The notes beneath the pieces were generated by a model. It saw nothing but the letters and a program-made list of their open reading frames with translations, made no database searches and was not told where the DNA came from. This document shows positions 1 through 7,757 of a stretch of DNA of 15,017 nt, in pieces (position 1 is the stretch's first letter; each line of letters begins with the position of its first letter). The DNA is from Ruminococcus sp. (lineage in GTDB: Bacteria; Bacillota; Clostridia; Oscillospirales; Ruminococcaceae). The translations under genes were made by a program, and so were the position numbers. The DNA lies in the NCBI GenBank assembly GCA_014799765.1, contig JAAVHK010000147.1, forward strand, positions 1 through 15,017, read 5' to 3'.

Positions 1-869
1 TATGAAATATCTGTCTGACCTTTAGTCAGATTCATTTCATATTTTGAAAGTCTTATTTCAGTTATTTTGTTTGCGGTTGCAGAATCCTTTACAGTGACTT
101 TAATTTCTGCCTTTACTGAAGGATTATCAACGCTTGCTACTGTAACAGTACAAGTACCTTCGCCGATTGCTATTACGTTACCCCACTTGTCTACAGTGGC
201 AACATTCTGATTGGAACTTGTCCATATTTCTTCTTTATTGGCGACGCTTTCCGGCAACATAGTTACGTATGAAATATCTGTCTGACCTTTGGTCAGATTC
301 ATTTCATATTTAGTAAGTCTTATTTCAGTTATTTTGTTTGCCGGTGTGGATTCCTTTACAGTCACTTTGATTTCTGCCTTTACTTCCGGATTGTCCACAC
401 TTGTTACAGTTACCGTACACGTACCGGCAGAAATAGCTGTCACATAACCCCACTTGTCTACAGTTGCTATTTTTTCGTCGGAACTTGTCCATATTTCGTC
501 CTGATTTGCGACATTTGCCGGTAACATTGTTACGTATGAAATATCCCTTTCACCTGGTCTGAGATTCATTTCATATTTTGAAAGTTTTATTTCATTTATC
601 TTGTTTTCCGTGGCTGATGACTTTACTGTTACTTTGATTTCAGCCTTTACTGCCGGATTATCAACGCTTGCTACTGTAACGGTACAAGTACCCGCTCCTA
701 TGGCTATTACGTTACCCCACTTATCGACTGTGGCTACGTTTTCGTCGGAACTTGTCCATATTTCGTCCTTGTTGGCTACTTCTTCCGGAAGCATAGTCAC
801 ATAGGATATATCCATTTCACCTGGTTTAAGATTCATTTCATATTTAGTAAGTTTTATTTCAGCTATTTT
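1..869 (-). repeat. Tandem 267-bp (89-residue) Ig-like coding repeats
   Basis: The same landmark (TATGAAATA or a close variant) falls at 1, 268, 535 and 802, giving an exact 267-bp period with no indels. Each unit encodes a domain containing IWTSS, VDKWG, GTCTVTV and VDNP-VKAEIKVTVK motifs. Neighbouring units are highly similar in DNA as well as protein, which points to recent duplication or gene conversion. Units 1-267 and 268-534 are especially alike at their left ends. Confidence 0.93.
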
Positions 870-1454
870 TCCTTCGGGTGCAGTAGTGGAAGTTGTAGTA
901 GTAGTTTCGGTATCAGCCGTTACAGTTGTAGTTGTAGTTGTTGTGGTTGTTGTATCAGGTGGCGGAGCTGTTGTAGTAGTAGTCAGTACAACTGAAGTAT
1001 CAAGTGAGGCGGTATATCCGGAAACAGTTGTAGCTACAGTTTCGGTAGTAGTTGTAGTGGTTTCGGTAGTCTGTGTAGTTGTTGTAGTTGTTGTATCCGG
1101 AATGCCTAACCATCTTTCAAATTTATCAGTACCGCCGATAGACTTATATGCATAATAAGAAAGTACCAGACCAGCATCTACAGAATCAATAATGTTATCC
1201 CTGTTTACGTCCGCAACTTTTTTCTGAGCCTCGTTAAGAAAACTTGTACCATTTGTGGAACGGAAGGCATATTCAGTAAGTATCATAGTTGCATCAATCG
1301 CATTTATGAGACCATCGTTGTCTATGTCGCCTAAATTCAATACAGTCGCAGTATTTTCAACCGCATATGTATTTTTTACGTTTCTGTAATCATTAACCGC
1401 CAATGCACTCAAACTGATAGCCATTGACATTGCAAGTATTTTTTTTAAGTCCAT
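1..1454 (-). CDS. Secreted dockerin protein with Thr-rich linker and BIG2-like Ig repeats (C-terminal part outside window)
   Basis: 484 codons are visible and the frame is open to the left edge, so the C-terminus is missing. Residues 1-31 look like a signal peptide (MDLKKILAMS start, Lys at 4-5, hydrophobic stretch 6-20, possible cut after ...NTYA). Residues 41-104 form a type I dockerin: two F-hand calcium loops, DIDNDGLINAIDA (43-55) and DVNRDNIIDSVDA (82-94). In the second loop Asn87 replaces the usual Gly. Residues 121-195 are a linker dominated by Thr, with runs of up to ten. From residue 196 an 89-residue Ig-like unit (bacterial Ig group 2 type) repeats three full times plus part of a fourth. 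Dockerins bind cohesins of scaffoldins, so the protein is probably displayed on, or attached to, a cellulosome-like complex. Its catalytic or binding partner domain, if any, lies outside. Start ATG at 1452-1454 is preceded by AGAGGGG. A dockerin at the N-terminus rather than the C-terminus is less common. Confidence 0.88.
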   Translation of the reverse strand, partial: MDLKKILAMSMAISLSALAVNDYRNVKNTYAVENTATVLNLGDIDNDGLINAIDATMILTEYAFRSTNGTSFLNEAQKKVADVNRDNIIDSVDAGLVLSYYAYKSIGGTDKFERWLGIPDTTTTTTTQTTETTTTTTETVATTVSGYTASLDTSVVLTTTTTAPPPDTTTTTTTTTTVTADTETTTTTSTTAPEGKIAEIKLTKYEMNLKPGEMDISYVTMLPEEVANKDEIWTSSDENVATVDKWGNVIAIGAGTCTVTVASVDNPAVKAEIKVTVKSSATENKINEIKLSKYEMNLRPGERDISYVTMLPANVANQDEIWTSSDEKIATVDKWGYVTAISAGTCTVTVTSVDNPEVKAEIKVTVKESTPANKITEIRLTKYEMNLTKGQTDISYVTMLPESVANKEEIWTSSNQNVATVDKWGNVIAIGEGTCTVTVASVDNPSVKAEIKVTVKDSATANKITEIRLSKYEMNLTKGQTDIS

Positions 1455-1513
1455 AGTAACCCCTCTGAGTTCGTTATTACCGCAATGATTTTTTTATCAT
1501 TATGGTTAAGAAT

Positions 1514-1542
1514 ATTATACCATAAATTTTTCTGAAATAAAA
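1514..1542 (-). promoter_or_regulatory. Predicted promoter of the dockerin gene
   Basis: On the minus strand there is a perfect -10 box TATAAT at 1514-1519. The matching -35 region (about 1537-1542, TTTTAT) is poor. It lies about 60 bases before the start codon at 1454. The region between holds a small AT-only hairpin (1484-1501) and the AGAGGGG ribosome binding site. Confidence 0.5.
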
Positions 1543-1630
1543 GCTGTTTTTGAAATTTTTGACATATTGTATAAAAAATCATGTTTGTTTTTAGCTTATT
1601 TGACAGAATAATTATTATCGCTGATACTTT

Positions 1631-1660
1631 AAAAACCGCAGTCCGAAAAAACTGCGGTTT
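1631..1660 (-). terminator. Rho-independent terminator downstream of glgP
   Basis: Read on the minus strand, a 10-bp perfect stem (AAACCGCAGT / ACTGCGGTTT) encloses a loop of 8 bases and runs into a five-base T tract. It starts 18 bases past the glgP stop codon and separates the malQ-glgP operon from the dockerin gene. Confidence 0.85.
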
Positions 1661-1677
1661 CTGTAATTATTCTGTAA

Positions 1678-4023
1678 TTATTTTATATTCCAGATATTCT
1701 CCGCATAGTCTGCAATGGTTCTGTCGGAGCTGAATTTTCCGGCATTGCACATATTTAACCACTGTTTCTTAGCAAATGCCAATCTGTCGGAACTGTAATC
1801 GCTGTTTGATTTAAGTTTTGTTTCGACGTAACTTACGAGGTCACCGAGCAGGTAATAATGGTCAGGGGCGTGCCAGCTTGCACCGTCGAGAAGTGAAGTA
1901 TAAAGTTCACGGAAATCACCTGTACCGTCGTCGGAAACAGTACCGTCAATAAGTGAAGATACAACTTTCTTAATCATAGGATTTTCAGCGAATACTTTTC
2001 TGCTGTCGTATTCAGGTACTATCTTTTCGAGTTCTTCAACCTTTGCACCGAAAATGTAGTTGTTTTCCTCACCGGCTTCCTGTACGATTTCTATATTAGC
2101 ACCGTCGTAAGTGCCGAGTGTAACCGCACCATTCAGCATGAGTTTCATGTTACCTGTACCGCTTGCTTCCGTACCGGCTGTGGAAATCTGTTCGGATATA
2201 TCCGCACCGGCAACAAGTTTTTCGGCATACGAAACATTATAATTCTGTACGAATACAACTTTAATAAGGTCTTTCGTATCGGGGTCAGAAGATACTATCT
2301 TGCCGATTTCGTTTATATATTTTATTATAGCCTTTGCACGTCTGTAACCTGGGGCAGACTTCGCACCGAATATGAACGTTGTCGGCGTGAAGTTCTTTAT
2401 AGTACCGTCCTTTATGCCGTAATAAATCCATAAAATTGAGAACGCATTAAGAAGCTGTCTCTTGTATTCGTGAAGTCTCTTTATCTGAATGTCAAAAACA
2501 GATTCCGGATTCACTTCTATGCCGTCGTGTGCCTTTATGAAGTCCGCAAGCTGATTTTTCTTTGTCTGCTTTATGGAAATGAATTTATTTAAAATTTCCT
2601 CATCATCGGCGTATTTTTCAAGATTTTTCAGCATATCGAGATTTACAACCCACTCATCAGTGCCGAGAAGTTCCGTAATAAGTCCGGACAGTTCCATATT
2701 ACAGAGTGCCAACCATCTACGCTGTGTTATACCGTTTGTTTCGTTACGGAATCTTTCAGGATACAGGCTATACCAGTCGGCAAGTACCGTATCTTTCAGA
2801 ATCTGTGTATGGATTTCCGCAACGCCGTTTATATGACCTGACGCATAACAAGCCATATCAGCCATGTGAATCAGTTCGCCCTTGATTATCTTCATATCGT
2901 TGATTTTTGACTTCTCAACGCCTTTGTTATAGAGTTCCGCAATAAGTGCCTCGTTAATCTGTATGATTATAGCGTAAATTCTCGGAAGTACTTCCTCAAC
3001 AAGACCTGTCCACCATTTTTCAAGGGCTTCCTGCATTACAGTATGATTCGTATAATTAAATACTTTTTTGGCGATTTCAAGGGCTTTGTCGAATGTATAA
3101 CCCTCATTGTCAACAAGCTGTCTGATTAACTCCGGTATGGATATAACAGGGTGTGTATCGTTTAACTGTATGGACACGTAATCCGCAAGGTTTTCAAGTG
3201 TGCCGTGACGTGCCTTGTGTTTCTTAAGAATATCTGTCAGCGATGCACAGCTGAAGAAATACTGCTGTTTGAGACGTAATTTTTTACCCTCGTTTGTATC
3301 GTCGTTAGGGTACAGTACCCTTGAAATATCCTCCGCATAGATTTTTTCCTTAGAGGCTTCAAGATAATTCTGACGGTTGAATGTATCAAAATCAAATTCC
3401 TTTACCGGCTCCGACTGCCACAGACGAAGTGTTCCGACGTTTTCAGTTTTACAGCCAAAAACGGGCATATCATACGGTACAGCTTTTACTGTCTGTCCGT
3501 TGTATTTTATTAAAACCGTATCTTCTTCGCATCTCTTTGACCAGCAGTCACCGTATTTAGTCCAGTCGTCAATGTCCTCACACTGACAGCCATCTACTAT
3601 TGACTGCTTGAAAAGTCCGTATTTATAGCGGATTCCGTAGCCGTCGAGTGGCAACGAAAGTGTTGAAGCACTATCGAGGAAACAAGCTGCCAGTCTGCCG
3701 AGACCACCGTTACCGAGTGCTGAATCCTCTATTACTTCGAGGTCTGCAAGGGATATACCCAGTTCTGAAAAAATTTCCTGAACGTCGTCATAAATTCCGA
3801 GACACAGCAGATTATTATATACAGCACGTCCGACAAGAAACTCCATTGACAAATAACCTGCTCTTCTCTTTGAAAGATGTTCCTGACGGCTTGAGTTCCA
3901 ACGGTCTGAATAAAGCTCCATGACCGTATCACCGAGGGCATTATGAATTTCCTGTGGTGTAGCAGTTTTTATATCTTTCGGCAATCTGCCTGTAAATTTT
4001 TCCATAAAAATTTTTTTATCCAT
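1678..4023 (-). CDS. glgP: Glycogen/starch/maltodextrin phosphorylase
   Basis: This 781-residue cytoplasmic enzyme of glycosyltransferase family 35 uses pyridoxal phosphate to release glucose-1-phosphate from alpha-1,4-glucan ends. Family signatures are clear: GYLSMEFLVGR (56-66), EDSALGNGGLGRLAACF (99-115), the substrate-site stretch QLNDTHPVI (286-294), RFRNETNGITQRRWL (424-438), KRLHEYKRQ (515-523) and the cofactor motif EASGTGNMK (619-627), where Lys627 should carry PLP. The length is usual for bacterial enzymes, and the N-terminus is short, without the phosphorylation segment of animal enzymes. The start ATG is preceded by GGAGG at good spacing. It lies 20 bases downstream of malQ, so the two are almost certainly cotranscribed. 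Whether the main substrate is stored glycogen or imported maltodextrin cannot be told from sequence. Confidence 0.97.
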   Translation of the reverse strand: MDKKIFMEKFTGRLPKDIKTATPQEIHNALGDTVMELYSDRWNSSRQEHLSKRRAGYLSMEFLVGRAVYNNLLCLGIYDDVQEIFSELGISLADLEVIEDSALGNGGLGRLAACFLDSASTLSLPLDGYGIRYKYGLFKQSIVDGCQCEDIDDWTKYGDCWSKRCEEDTVLIKYNGQTVKAVPYDMPVFGCKTENVGTLRLWQSEPVKEFDFDTFNRQNYLEASKEKIYAEDISRVLYPNDDTNEGKKLRLKQQYFFSCASLTDILKKHKARHGTLENLADYVSIQLNDTHPVISIPELIRQLVDNEGYTFDKALEIAKKVFNYTNHTVMQEALEKWWTGLVEEVLPRIYAIIIQINEALIAELYNKGVEKSKINDMKIIKGELIHMADMACYASGHINGVAEIHTQILKDTVLADWYSLYPERFRNETNGITQRRWLALCNMELSGLITELLGTDEWVVNLDMLKNLEKYADDEEILNKFISIKQTKKNQLADFIKAHDGIEVNPESVFDIQIKRLHEYKRQLLNAFSILWIYYGIKDGTIKNFTPTTFIFGAKSAPGYRRAKAIIKYINEIGKIVSSDPDTKDLIKVVFVQNYNVSYAEKLVAGADISEQISTAGTEASGTGNMKLMLNGAVTLGTYDGANIEIVQEAGEENNYIFGAKVEELEKIVPEYDSRKVFAENPMIKKVVSSLIDGTVSDDGTGDFRELYTSLLDGASWHAPDHYYLLGDLVSYVETKLKSNSDYSSDRLAFAKKQWLNMCNAGKFSSDRTIADYAENIWNIK

Positions 4024-4043
4024 TGGTTTTTCCTCCAGTATTA

Positions 4044-5516
4044 TTATCTGTTATATAATTTATTTAATTTTCTTATTTTCTTTGCGAGTTTCGGCGTGAA
4101 ATCGCTTTCTTTCGTCCGGAACTGCCAGTTTCCGCCGAGTACTGACGGTGTATTCATTCTGCCGTCGCTGTCGGATTCAAGAAAATCCTGTATCTGTGCA
4201 ACCGCTATTGTTGCGATACTCGACCATGTACAGCGGATTACAGCTTCCGGAATATCTTTTTTCTTTTTGACGTTCAGATATTTTTTCGCAAATTTCAAGG
4301 ATTCCGGCGACATACTTTCAACCCACCCTGTAAGTGTTTCGTTGTCGTGCGTACCTGTATATGCTATGCAGTTGGTATCCGCAAAATTATGCGGAAGATG
4401 TTCATTTTCGCCGTTATCGAATCCGAACTGCAATACTTTCATACCAGGGTATCCGCAACTGTCAAGCAACTGGCGGACTTCCGGCGTAATGAATCCTAAA
4501 TCTTCGGCGATAATATTAAGTCTGCCTAATTTTTCTTCGGTCATGCGGAAAAGTTCATAGTCAGGACCTTTTTTCCATTCGCCTACCGTTGCATCTTCGT
4601 TACCGTAAGGAATTGTATAATAGCTTTCAAACCCTCTGAAATGGTCTATTCTGACTATGTCATAGAGTTCCGACGCATTTTTTATACGATTTATCCACCA
4701 GACAAAGCCGGTTTTTTTATGATAATCCCAGTCATATAACGGATTTCCCCACAGCTGACCGGTCGGGGAAAAATCATCCGGCGGACACCCTGCAACCGAT
4801 ACCGGTATATGTTTCTTATCAAGCTGAAACAGTTTCGGAGATGCCCATACTTCCACGCTGTCCAAAGCACAGTATATCGGAATATCGCCTATTATTTCTA
4901 TACCGTTTGAGTTGGCATAATTTTTTAACTCATTCCACTGACGGTAAAATAAAAACTGTATGAATTTAAAGAAATTAATATCTTTTTTCAGAAGTTTCTT
5001 CGCTTCGGAAACGGCTTTTGTCTTGTGAAGTGCTATATCTTCTTCCCATTCGTACCATGCCTTGCCGTCGTTCCTGAATTTCAATGCCATGAATAATGCG
5101 TACTCACTGAGCCATGATTTGTTTTTTTCGCAGAATTTCTTGTAATCCGGAAATTTATTCGGCTTGAATCTTGTATGGGCTATCCGGAGAACGTCAAAAC
5201 AATGGTCATAAATCAGACTGTAATCCACTTTATCCGGTACTGTTTCCCAGTCGAAAGAAGAATACTCATGTTTTTCAAGAAGTCCGTCTGATTCAAGTAT
5301 TTCAAAATCTATGAAGTAGGGATTTCCGGCGTTTACCGAAAATGACTGATACGGGGAATCACCGTAACTTGTCGGGGATAACGGCAGTATCTGCCAGCAT
5401 TTTGTACCGCTTTTTTTCAGGAAATCCACAAATTCAAATGCGTGTTTTCCCATTTTGCCTATACCGTATTCGGACGGCAGGCTTGATATGTGCATCAATA
5501 TGCAACTTTTCCGCAT
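4044..5516 (-). CDS. malQ: 4-alpha-glucanotransferase (amylomaltase, GH77)
   Basis: This 490-residue cytoplasmic enzyme transfers alpha-1,4-glucan segments between maltodextrins, making longer chains for phosphorylase and releasing glucose. GH77 features are complete: SSLPSEYGIGKMG (11-23), ILPLSPTSYGDSPYQ (43-57), GDIPIYCALDS (210-220), the loop PDDFSPTGQLWGNPLYDW (247-264) and the three catalytic acids, nucleophile Asp291 in RIDHFRGF, acid/base Glu338 in IAEDLG and Asp391 in GTHDNET. The length matches the short bacterial form without extra N-terminal domains. The start ATG follows AAAGGTG. It is the first gene of the malQ-glgP operon; no convincing sigma-A promoter is seen on this strand in the short divergent gap, which does contain direct repeats (5545-5576). 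Confidence 0.97.
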   Translation of the reverse strand: MRKSCILMHISSLPSEYGIGKMGKHAFEFVDFLKKSGTKCWQILPLSPTSYGDSPYQSFSVNAGNPYFIDFEILESDGLLEKHEYSSFDWETVPDKVDYSLIYDHCFDVLRIAHTRFKPNKFPDYKKFCEKNKSWLSEYALFMALKFRNDGKAWYEWEEDIALHKTKAVSEAKKLLKKDINFFKFIQFLFYRQWNELKNYANSNGIEIIGDIPIYCALDSVEVWASPKLFQLDKKHIPVSVAGCPPDDFSPTGQLWGNPLYDWDYHKKTGFVWWINRIKNASELYDIVRIDHFRGFESYYTIPYGNEDATVGEWKKGPDYELFRMTEEKLGRLNIIAEDLGFITPEVRQLLDSCGYPGMKVLQFGFDNGENEHLPHNFADTNCIAYTGTHDNETLTGWVESMSPESLKFAKKYLNVKKKKDIPEAVIRCTWSSIATIAVAQIQDFLESDSDGRMNTPSVLGGNWQFRTKESDFTPKLAKKIRKLNKLYNR

Positions 5517-5544
5517 AAAATTTCACCTTTCATTTTATATTCTG

Positions 5545-5576
5545 ATAATCTGTATAAATCCGCCATAATCTGTATA
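5545..5576. promoter_or_regulatory. Paired 12-bp direct repeats between malQ and the divergent membrane gene
   Basis: ATAATCTGTATA occurs at 5545-5556 and again, identical, at 5565-5576, a 20-bp period or about two helical turns. The second copy overlaps a TATAAT at 5575-5580 that could be the -10 box of the plus-strand gene at 5607. Tandem sites on one helix face are a common arrangement for a DNA-binding regulator. This is inference; the repeats are AT-rich. Confidence 0.4.
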
Positions 5577-5606
5577 TAATACCAGAAAACGAATCGAGGT
5601 ACTTAT

Positions 5607-5990
5607 ATGAAATTTGCCCAGCATTTTTTTTCTTTTCTTATGGGATATTTTATCTACAGTCTTATTGAAATACTCAACAGAGGCTATACACACTGGACTA
5701 TGTCGCTTACAGGCGGATTTATACTGATGATATTGTACTCCCTCAACAACAGCAAGGGTATAACGCTTATAAAAAGCTGTTTCATAGGGTCTGTGATAAT
5801 AACGGCGACTGAATTTATTGTAGGGATATTCGATAATATTATTATGCACTGGAATGTGTGGGATTACTCCGAACTGCCGTTCAATGTTTCCGGACAGATA
5901 TGCCTTTTGTTTTCATTTTACTGGTTTCTGCTGTGCATACCGGCATACTATTTATGCCGGATTATTCACCGGAAATTTACCATTCCATAA
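5607..5990 (+). CDS. Small integral membrane protein, PF06541-type (putative ABC-transporter type IV family)
   Basis: The 127-residue protein has about four hydrophobic segments (roughly 4-20, 33-45, 56-76, 96-118). The arrangement fits the family long labelled putative ABC transporter permease/CmpB-like (PF06541): a GYTHWTM stretch at 26-32, TEFIVG at 68-73 and the strongly conserved block WDYSELPFNVSGQICL (85-100) followed by an aromatic helix. No ATP-binding partner is encoded nearby, so a transport role is only a family label; many members stand alone with unknown function. The ATG at 5607 follows CGAGGT at six bases. It is divergent from malQ and convergent with the zinc-ribbon gene. Confidence 0.8.
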   Translation: MKFAQHFFSFLMGYFIYSLIEILNRGYTHWTMSLTGGFILMILYSLNNSKGITLIKSCFIGSVIITATEFIVGIFDNIIMHWNVWDYSELPFNVSGQICLLFSFYWFLLCIPAYYLCRIIHRKFTIP

Positions 5991-5996
5991 CACCCT

Positions 5997-6033
5997 AAAA
6001 AAACGGGCTGTTCTGATACAATCGGAACAGCCC
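5997..6033 (-). terminator. Strong terminator of the zinc-ribbon gene
   Basis: GGGCTGTTC (6005-6013) pairs with GAACAGCCC (6025-6033). Adding a wobble pair and GAT/ATC extends it to a 13-bp stem with a three-base loop. On the minus strand the stem is followed after one G by seven Ts (6003-5997). In the plus direction there is no T tract, so any effect on the convergent gene would be weaker. Confidence 0.88.
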
Positions 6034-6060
6034 TGAATAGTCATTGAGTTATCAGAAGGC

Positions 6061-6498
6061 TCACTTCTTTTTAAATTTAGCAATTTCTTCAACTGTTGCA
6101 ACCTTGGAATATGGTTCAGTGTCTTCAGGTTCCATGAAAAAGAAGTCAGTTTCTTCAGTTTCCGGCAGTAACGCACCGCAACGTCCGCAGAATTTGTTGT
6201 TCTGTTCAACCTCACAGTTACATTTAGGACAGATTTTACTGCCTCTTATGCTTATGAGTTCATATTTCATTCTCTTGATTCTTCTTTTTCTTGTGTCGAT
6301 ATCGTTGCAGAGAATCTTGAAACTTGCGGGGTCGTCGTTAGGGTTTTTGTAGTACTTTTTACCGATGTCGGCAAAAATTTCCACGATTCTTTCTTCTTCA
6401 TAAAGAATCTTTCTCTTGAGGTTGTTGGTTTCTGCAGCAGTTTTCGACTTTTCAGCGACTACCCTCTGAGCGTCGTTGAATTTATCAATAATACTCAT
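6061..6498 (-). CDS. Zinc-ribbon protein with helical N-terminal region
   Basis: The 145-residue protein has a charged, probably coiled-coil helical region (about 5-85) followed by one zinc ribbon with the pattern CPKC...CGRC (Cys90, Cys93, Cys104, Cys107), as in the zinc_ribbon_2/DZR type domains. The tail is acidic and ends in FKKK. No signal peptide or membrane segment is seen, so it is likely cytoplasmic. The ATG is preceded by AGGAG at good spacing. It is a single-gene unit: near-consensus promoter upstream, terminator directly after. The function is unknown; the ribbon could bind nucleic acid or another protein, and nothing in the neighbourhood narrows this down. Confidence 0.85.
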   Translation of the reverse strand: MSIIDKFNDAQRVVAEKSKTAAETNNLKRKILYEEERIVEIFADIGKKYYKNPNDDPASFKILCNDIDTRKRRIKRMKYELISIRGSKICPKCNCEVEQNNKFCGRCGALLPETEETDFFFMEPEDTEPYSKVATVEEIAKFKKK

Positions 6499-6544
6499 TT
6501 TCTATCACTCCTGTTAAAAAAATTTTAAATTTATTGCATCTATA

Positions 6545-6574
6545 ATTATACACTATCAATACGCACTTTGTCAA
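6545..6574 (-). promoter_or_regulatory. Near-consensus sigma-A promoter of the zinc-ribbon gene
   Basis: On the minus strand TTGACA (6569-6574) and TATAAT (6545-6550) are both perfect and are separated by 18 bases. Transcription would begin around 6538, giving a leader of about 40 bases that contains AACAGGAG before the ATG at 6498. Confidence 0.85.
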
Positions 6575-6670
6575 GTGTTTTCAGAAAATTTTCATAAAAC
6601 ACAGAATTATTTGTGCATTTGTAACATTTATACAATGTCATTTTGGGTAAGCTGAATAATAATAAAATTT

Positions 6671-7018
6671 CTAATCAACCGGAAAACTCCAGCCGTATAA
6701 ATCATTCCAGACTATGCCGACATCGTCTAAAGTAACTACCCACTGACAGTCATGTAGTAATCTTGTAATCTCCGTAAGGCATTCAAGCCAGTATTCAGCG
6801 ATTTCAAATGATAATTCAATATCTGAATCCGGAAGTTTCGTCGCACCTTCAAATATGACATCATTTTCCGATAATCCGTCATAAATACAGAAATCTTCTG
6901 ATTTTTCGCTGAACGGATATTCTGAATTGTATTTTTCAATGATATTATGTACGGAAGTTATTTCCGTATCAGTCAACGGAGTATTTCTTTCCGCTGTATA
7001 ATAGATTGAACACGACAT
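6671..7018 (-). CDS. Unrecognised acidic protein, last gene of the ior-paaK run (orf115)
   Basis: This is a 115-residue acidic protein rich in Asp, Glu, Trp and Tyr (start MSCSIYYTAERNTPL; C-terminal DDVGIVWNDLYGWSF). I do not recognise a family. There is no signal peptide, membrane segment or metal motif. Its start ATG is preceded by AAGGGGA, and it lies 15 bases behind the DUF1963 gene, so it should be on the same transcript. No hairpin terminator is evident between its stop and the zinc-ribbon promoter. Small acidic soluble proteins of this type are often found among immunity or antidote proteins, but nothing here proves that. Confidence 0.7.
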   Translation of the reverse strand: MSCSIYYTAERNTPLTDTEITSVHNIIEKYNSEYPFSEKSEDFCIYDGLSENDVIFEGATKLPDSDIELSFEIAEYWLECLTEITRLLHDCQWVVTLDDVGIVWNDLYGWSFPVD

Positions 7019-7033
7019 ATAAATTTCCCCTTA

Positions 7034-7747
7034 TTAACCGCAATCCCAGTTATAAAGAACGTCGCTGAAATCAAGATTTCTGAGTTTTTCGGAACTGATA
7101 AAGAAATTTCCTATACCCATATCTCCCCACAGGATTTTTTCAAATTCGGAATCAAGCTGTAGCAACAGAAAATCATACTCTTTCTGCTGTTGTTCGTCAC
7201 GTGGTTCGTCCTGTGTGAACGTCGGATAACCACCGATTTTAGAATAGAAATTTTCCGTCCATCTTTCGTCGTCATATGAATCTTCGTCGTCGTCGTAATC
7301 GTCCTCGATAGCATCATAGTCAATGTAGCGGTCTTCAGACGGTTCAAAACTCATACCACATTCAGCAAGTACCGGTGTGTAAAAATTATCATCATCTGTT
7401 TCATTATGTACAAACTTACTTTTAATTTCTTCCTCCGTAACCGTCTTATCGACTTCCGGATAATATATAACTCTGAAATCGTCCTGATTTGTAGGGTTAT
7501 CAAAATCACAACCATACAAGTCAGTACCGCCAAGCCAGAACTGTAAAAGTCCCTTTTTTGGAAACTCCTCAAGCTGAACTTCTGAACAGTCTATCTGTGC
7601 GAGTAACCGGAGCTGATTTCCTTTGCTGTTCGTCGGGAAATTGCTGTCATGCGGAATATATCCCATACCACCGACTTTACTTTCAAAAACTGACGGTTTT
7701 TTATCGGTAAGGGTTATTTCCATACTTGGTTTATTAAGATTTTCCAT
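7034..7747 (-). CDS. DUF1963 (YwqG-like) protein
   Basis: The protein has 237 residues from the ATG at 7745-7747, chosen because AAGGAG stands just before it and overlaps the paaK stop codon. A longer frame back to 7834 would overlap paaK by 77 bases and has no ribosome binding site. DUF1963 traits are visible: GGMGYIPHDSNFP (26-38), LLAQIDCSEV (48-57) then FPKKGLLQFWLG (62-73), GGYPTFTQDEPR (172-183), LLLQLDSE (194-201) and ILWGDMGIGNFFIS (205-218). A very acidic Asp/Tyr stretch (145-160) is an insertion-like feature. The biochemical function of the family is not established. The gene lies 10 bases after paaK and 15 before orf115, so it is cotranscribed with the ior-paaK group. Confidence 0.87.
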   Translation of the reverse strand: MENLNKPSMEITLTDKKPSVFESKVGGMGYIPHDSNFPTNSKGNQLRLLAQIDCSEVQLEEFPKKGLLQFWLGGTDLYGCDFDNPTNQDDFRVIYYPEVDKTVTEEEIKSKFVHNETDDDNFYTPVLAECGMSFEPSEDRYIDYDAIEDDYDDDEDSYDDERWTENFYSKIGGYPTFTQDEPRDEQQQKEYDFLLLQLDSEFEKILWGDMGIGNFFISSEKLRNLDFSDVLYNWDCG

Positions 7748-7757
7748 AAAATACTCC

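Noticed and set aside
1..869. Periodic repeats considered as a CRISPR-like array
   Set aside because: The 267-bp period is coding throughout and stays in frame; there are no short repeats with unique spacers.
601..1155. Plus-strand open frames with Val-rich product at 886-1155 and another at 601-804
   Set aside because: They are antisense shadows of the dockerin gene; the poly-Val run is the complement of the Thr linker, and there is no ribosome binding site.
1484..1501. AATGAT/ATCATT hairpin in the dockerin leader
   Set aside because: Six AT-rich pairs with a six-base loop and no T tract are too weak to call a terminator or riboswitch.
3943..4560. 205-residue plus-strand open frame
   Set aside because: It is antisense to the start of glgP and end of malQ, which are both clear enzymes; the product has no motif and no start signals.
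5535..5849. Minus-strand open frame of 104 residues upstream of malQ
   Set aside because: It overlaps the PF06541 gene on the other strand, whose family motifs and ribosome binding site are convincing.
6005..6033. Hairpin as terminator of the plus-strand membrane gene
   Set aside because: No T tract follows in the plus direction; it is called only for the minus strand.
6576..6670. Terminator after orf115
   Set aside because: Only weak AT-rich self-complementary bits such as GAAAATTTTC are seen, so none was called.
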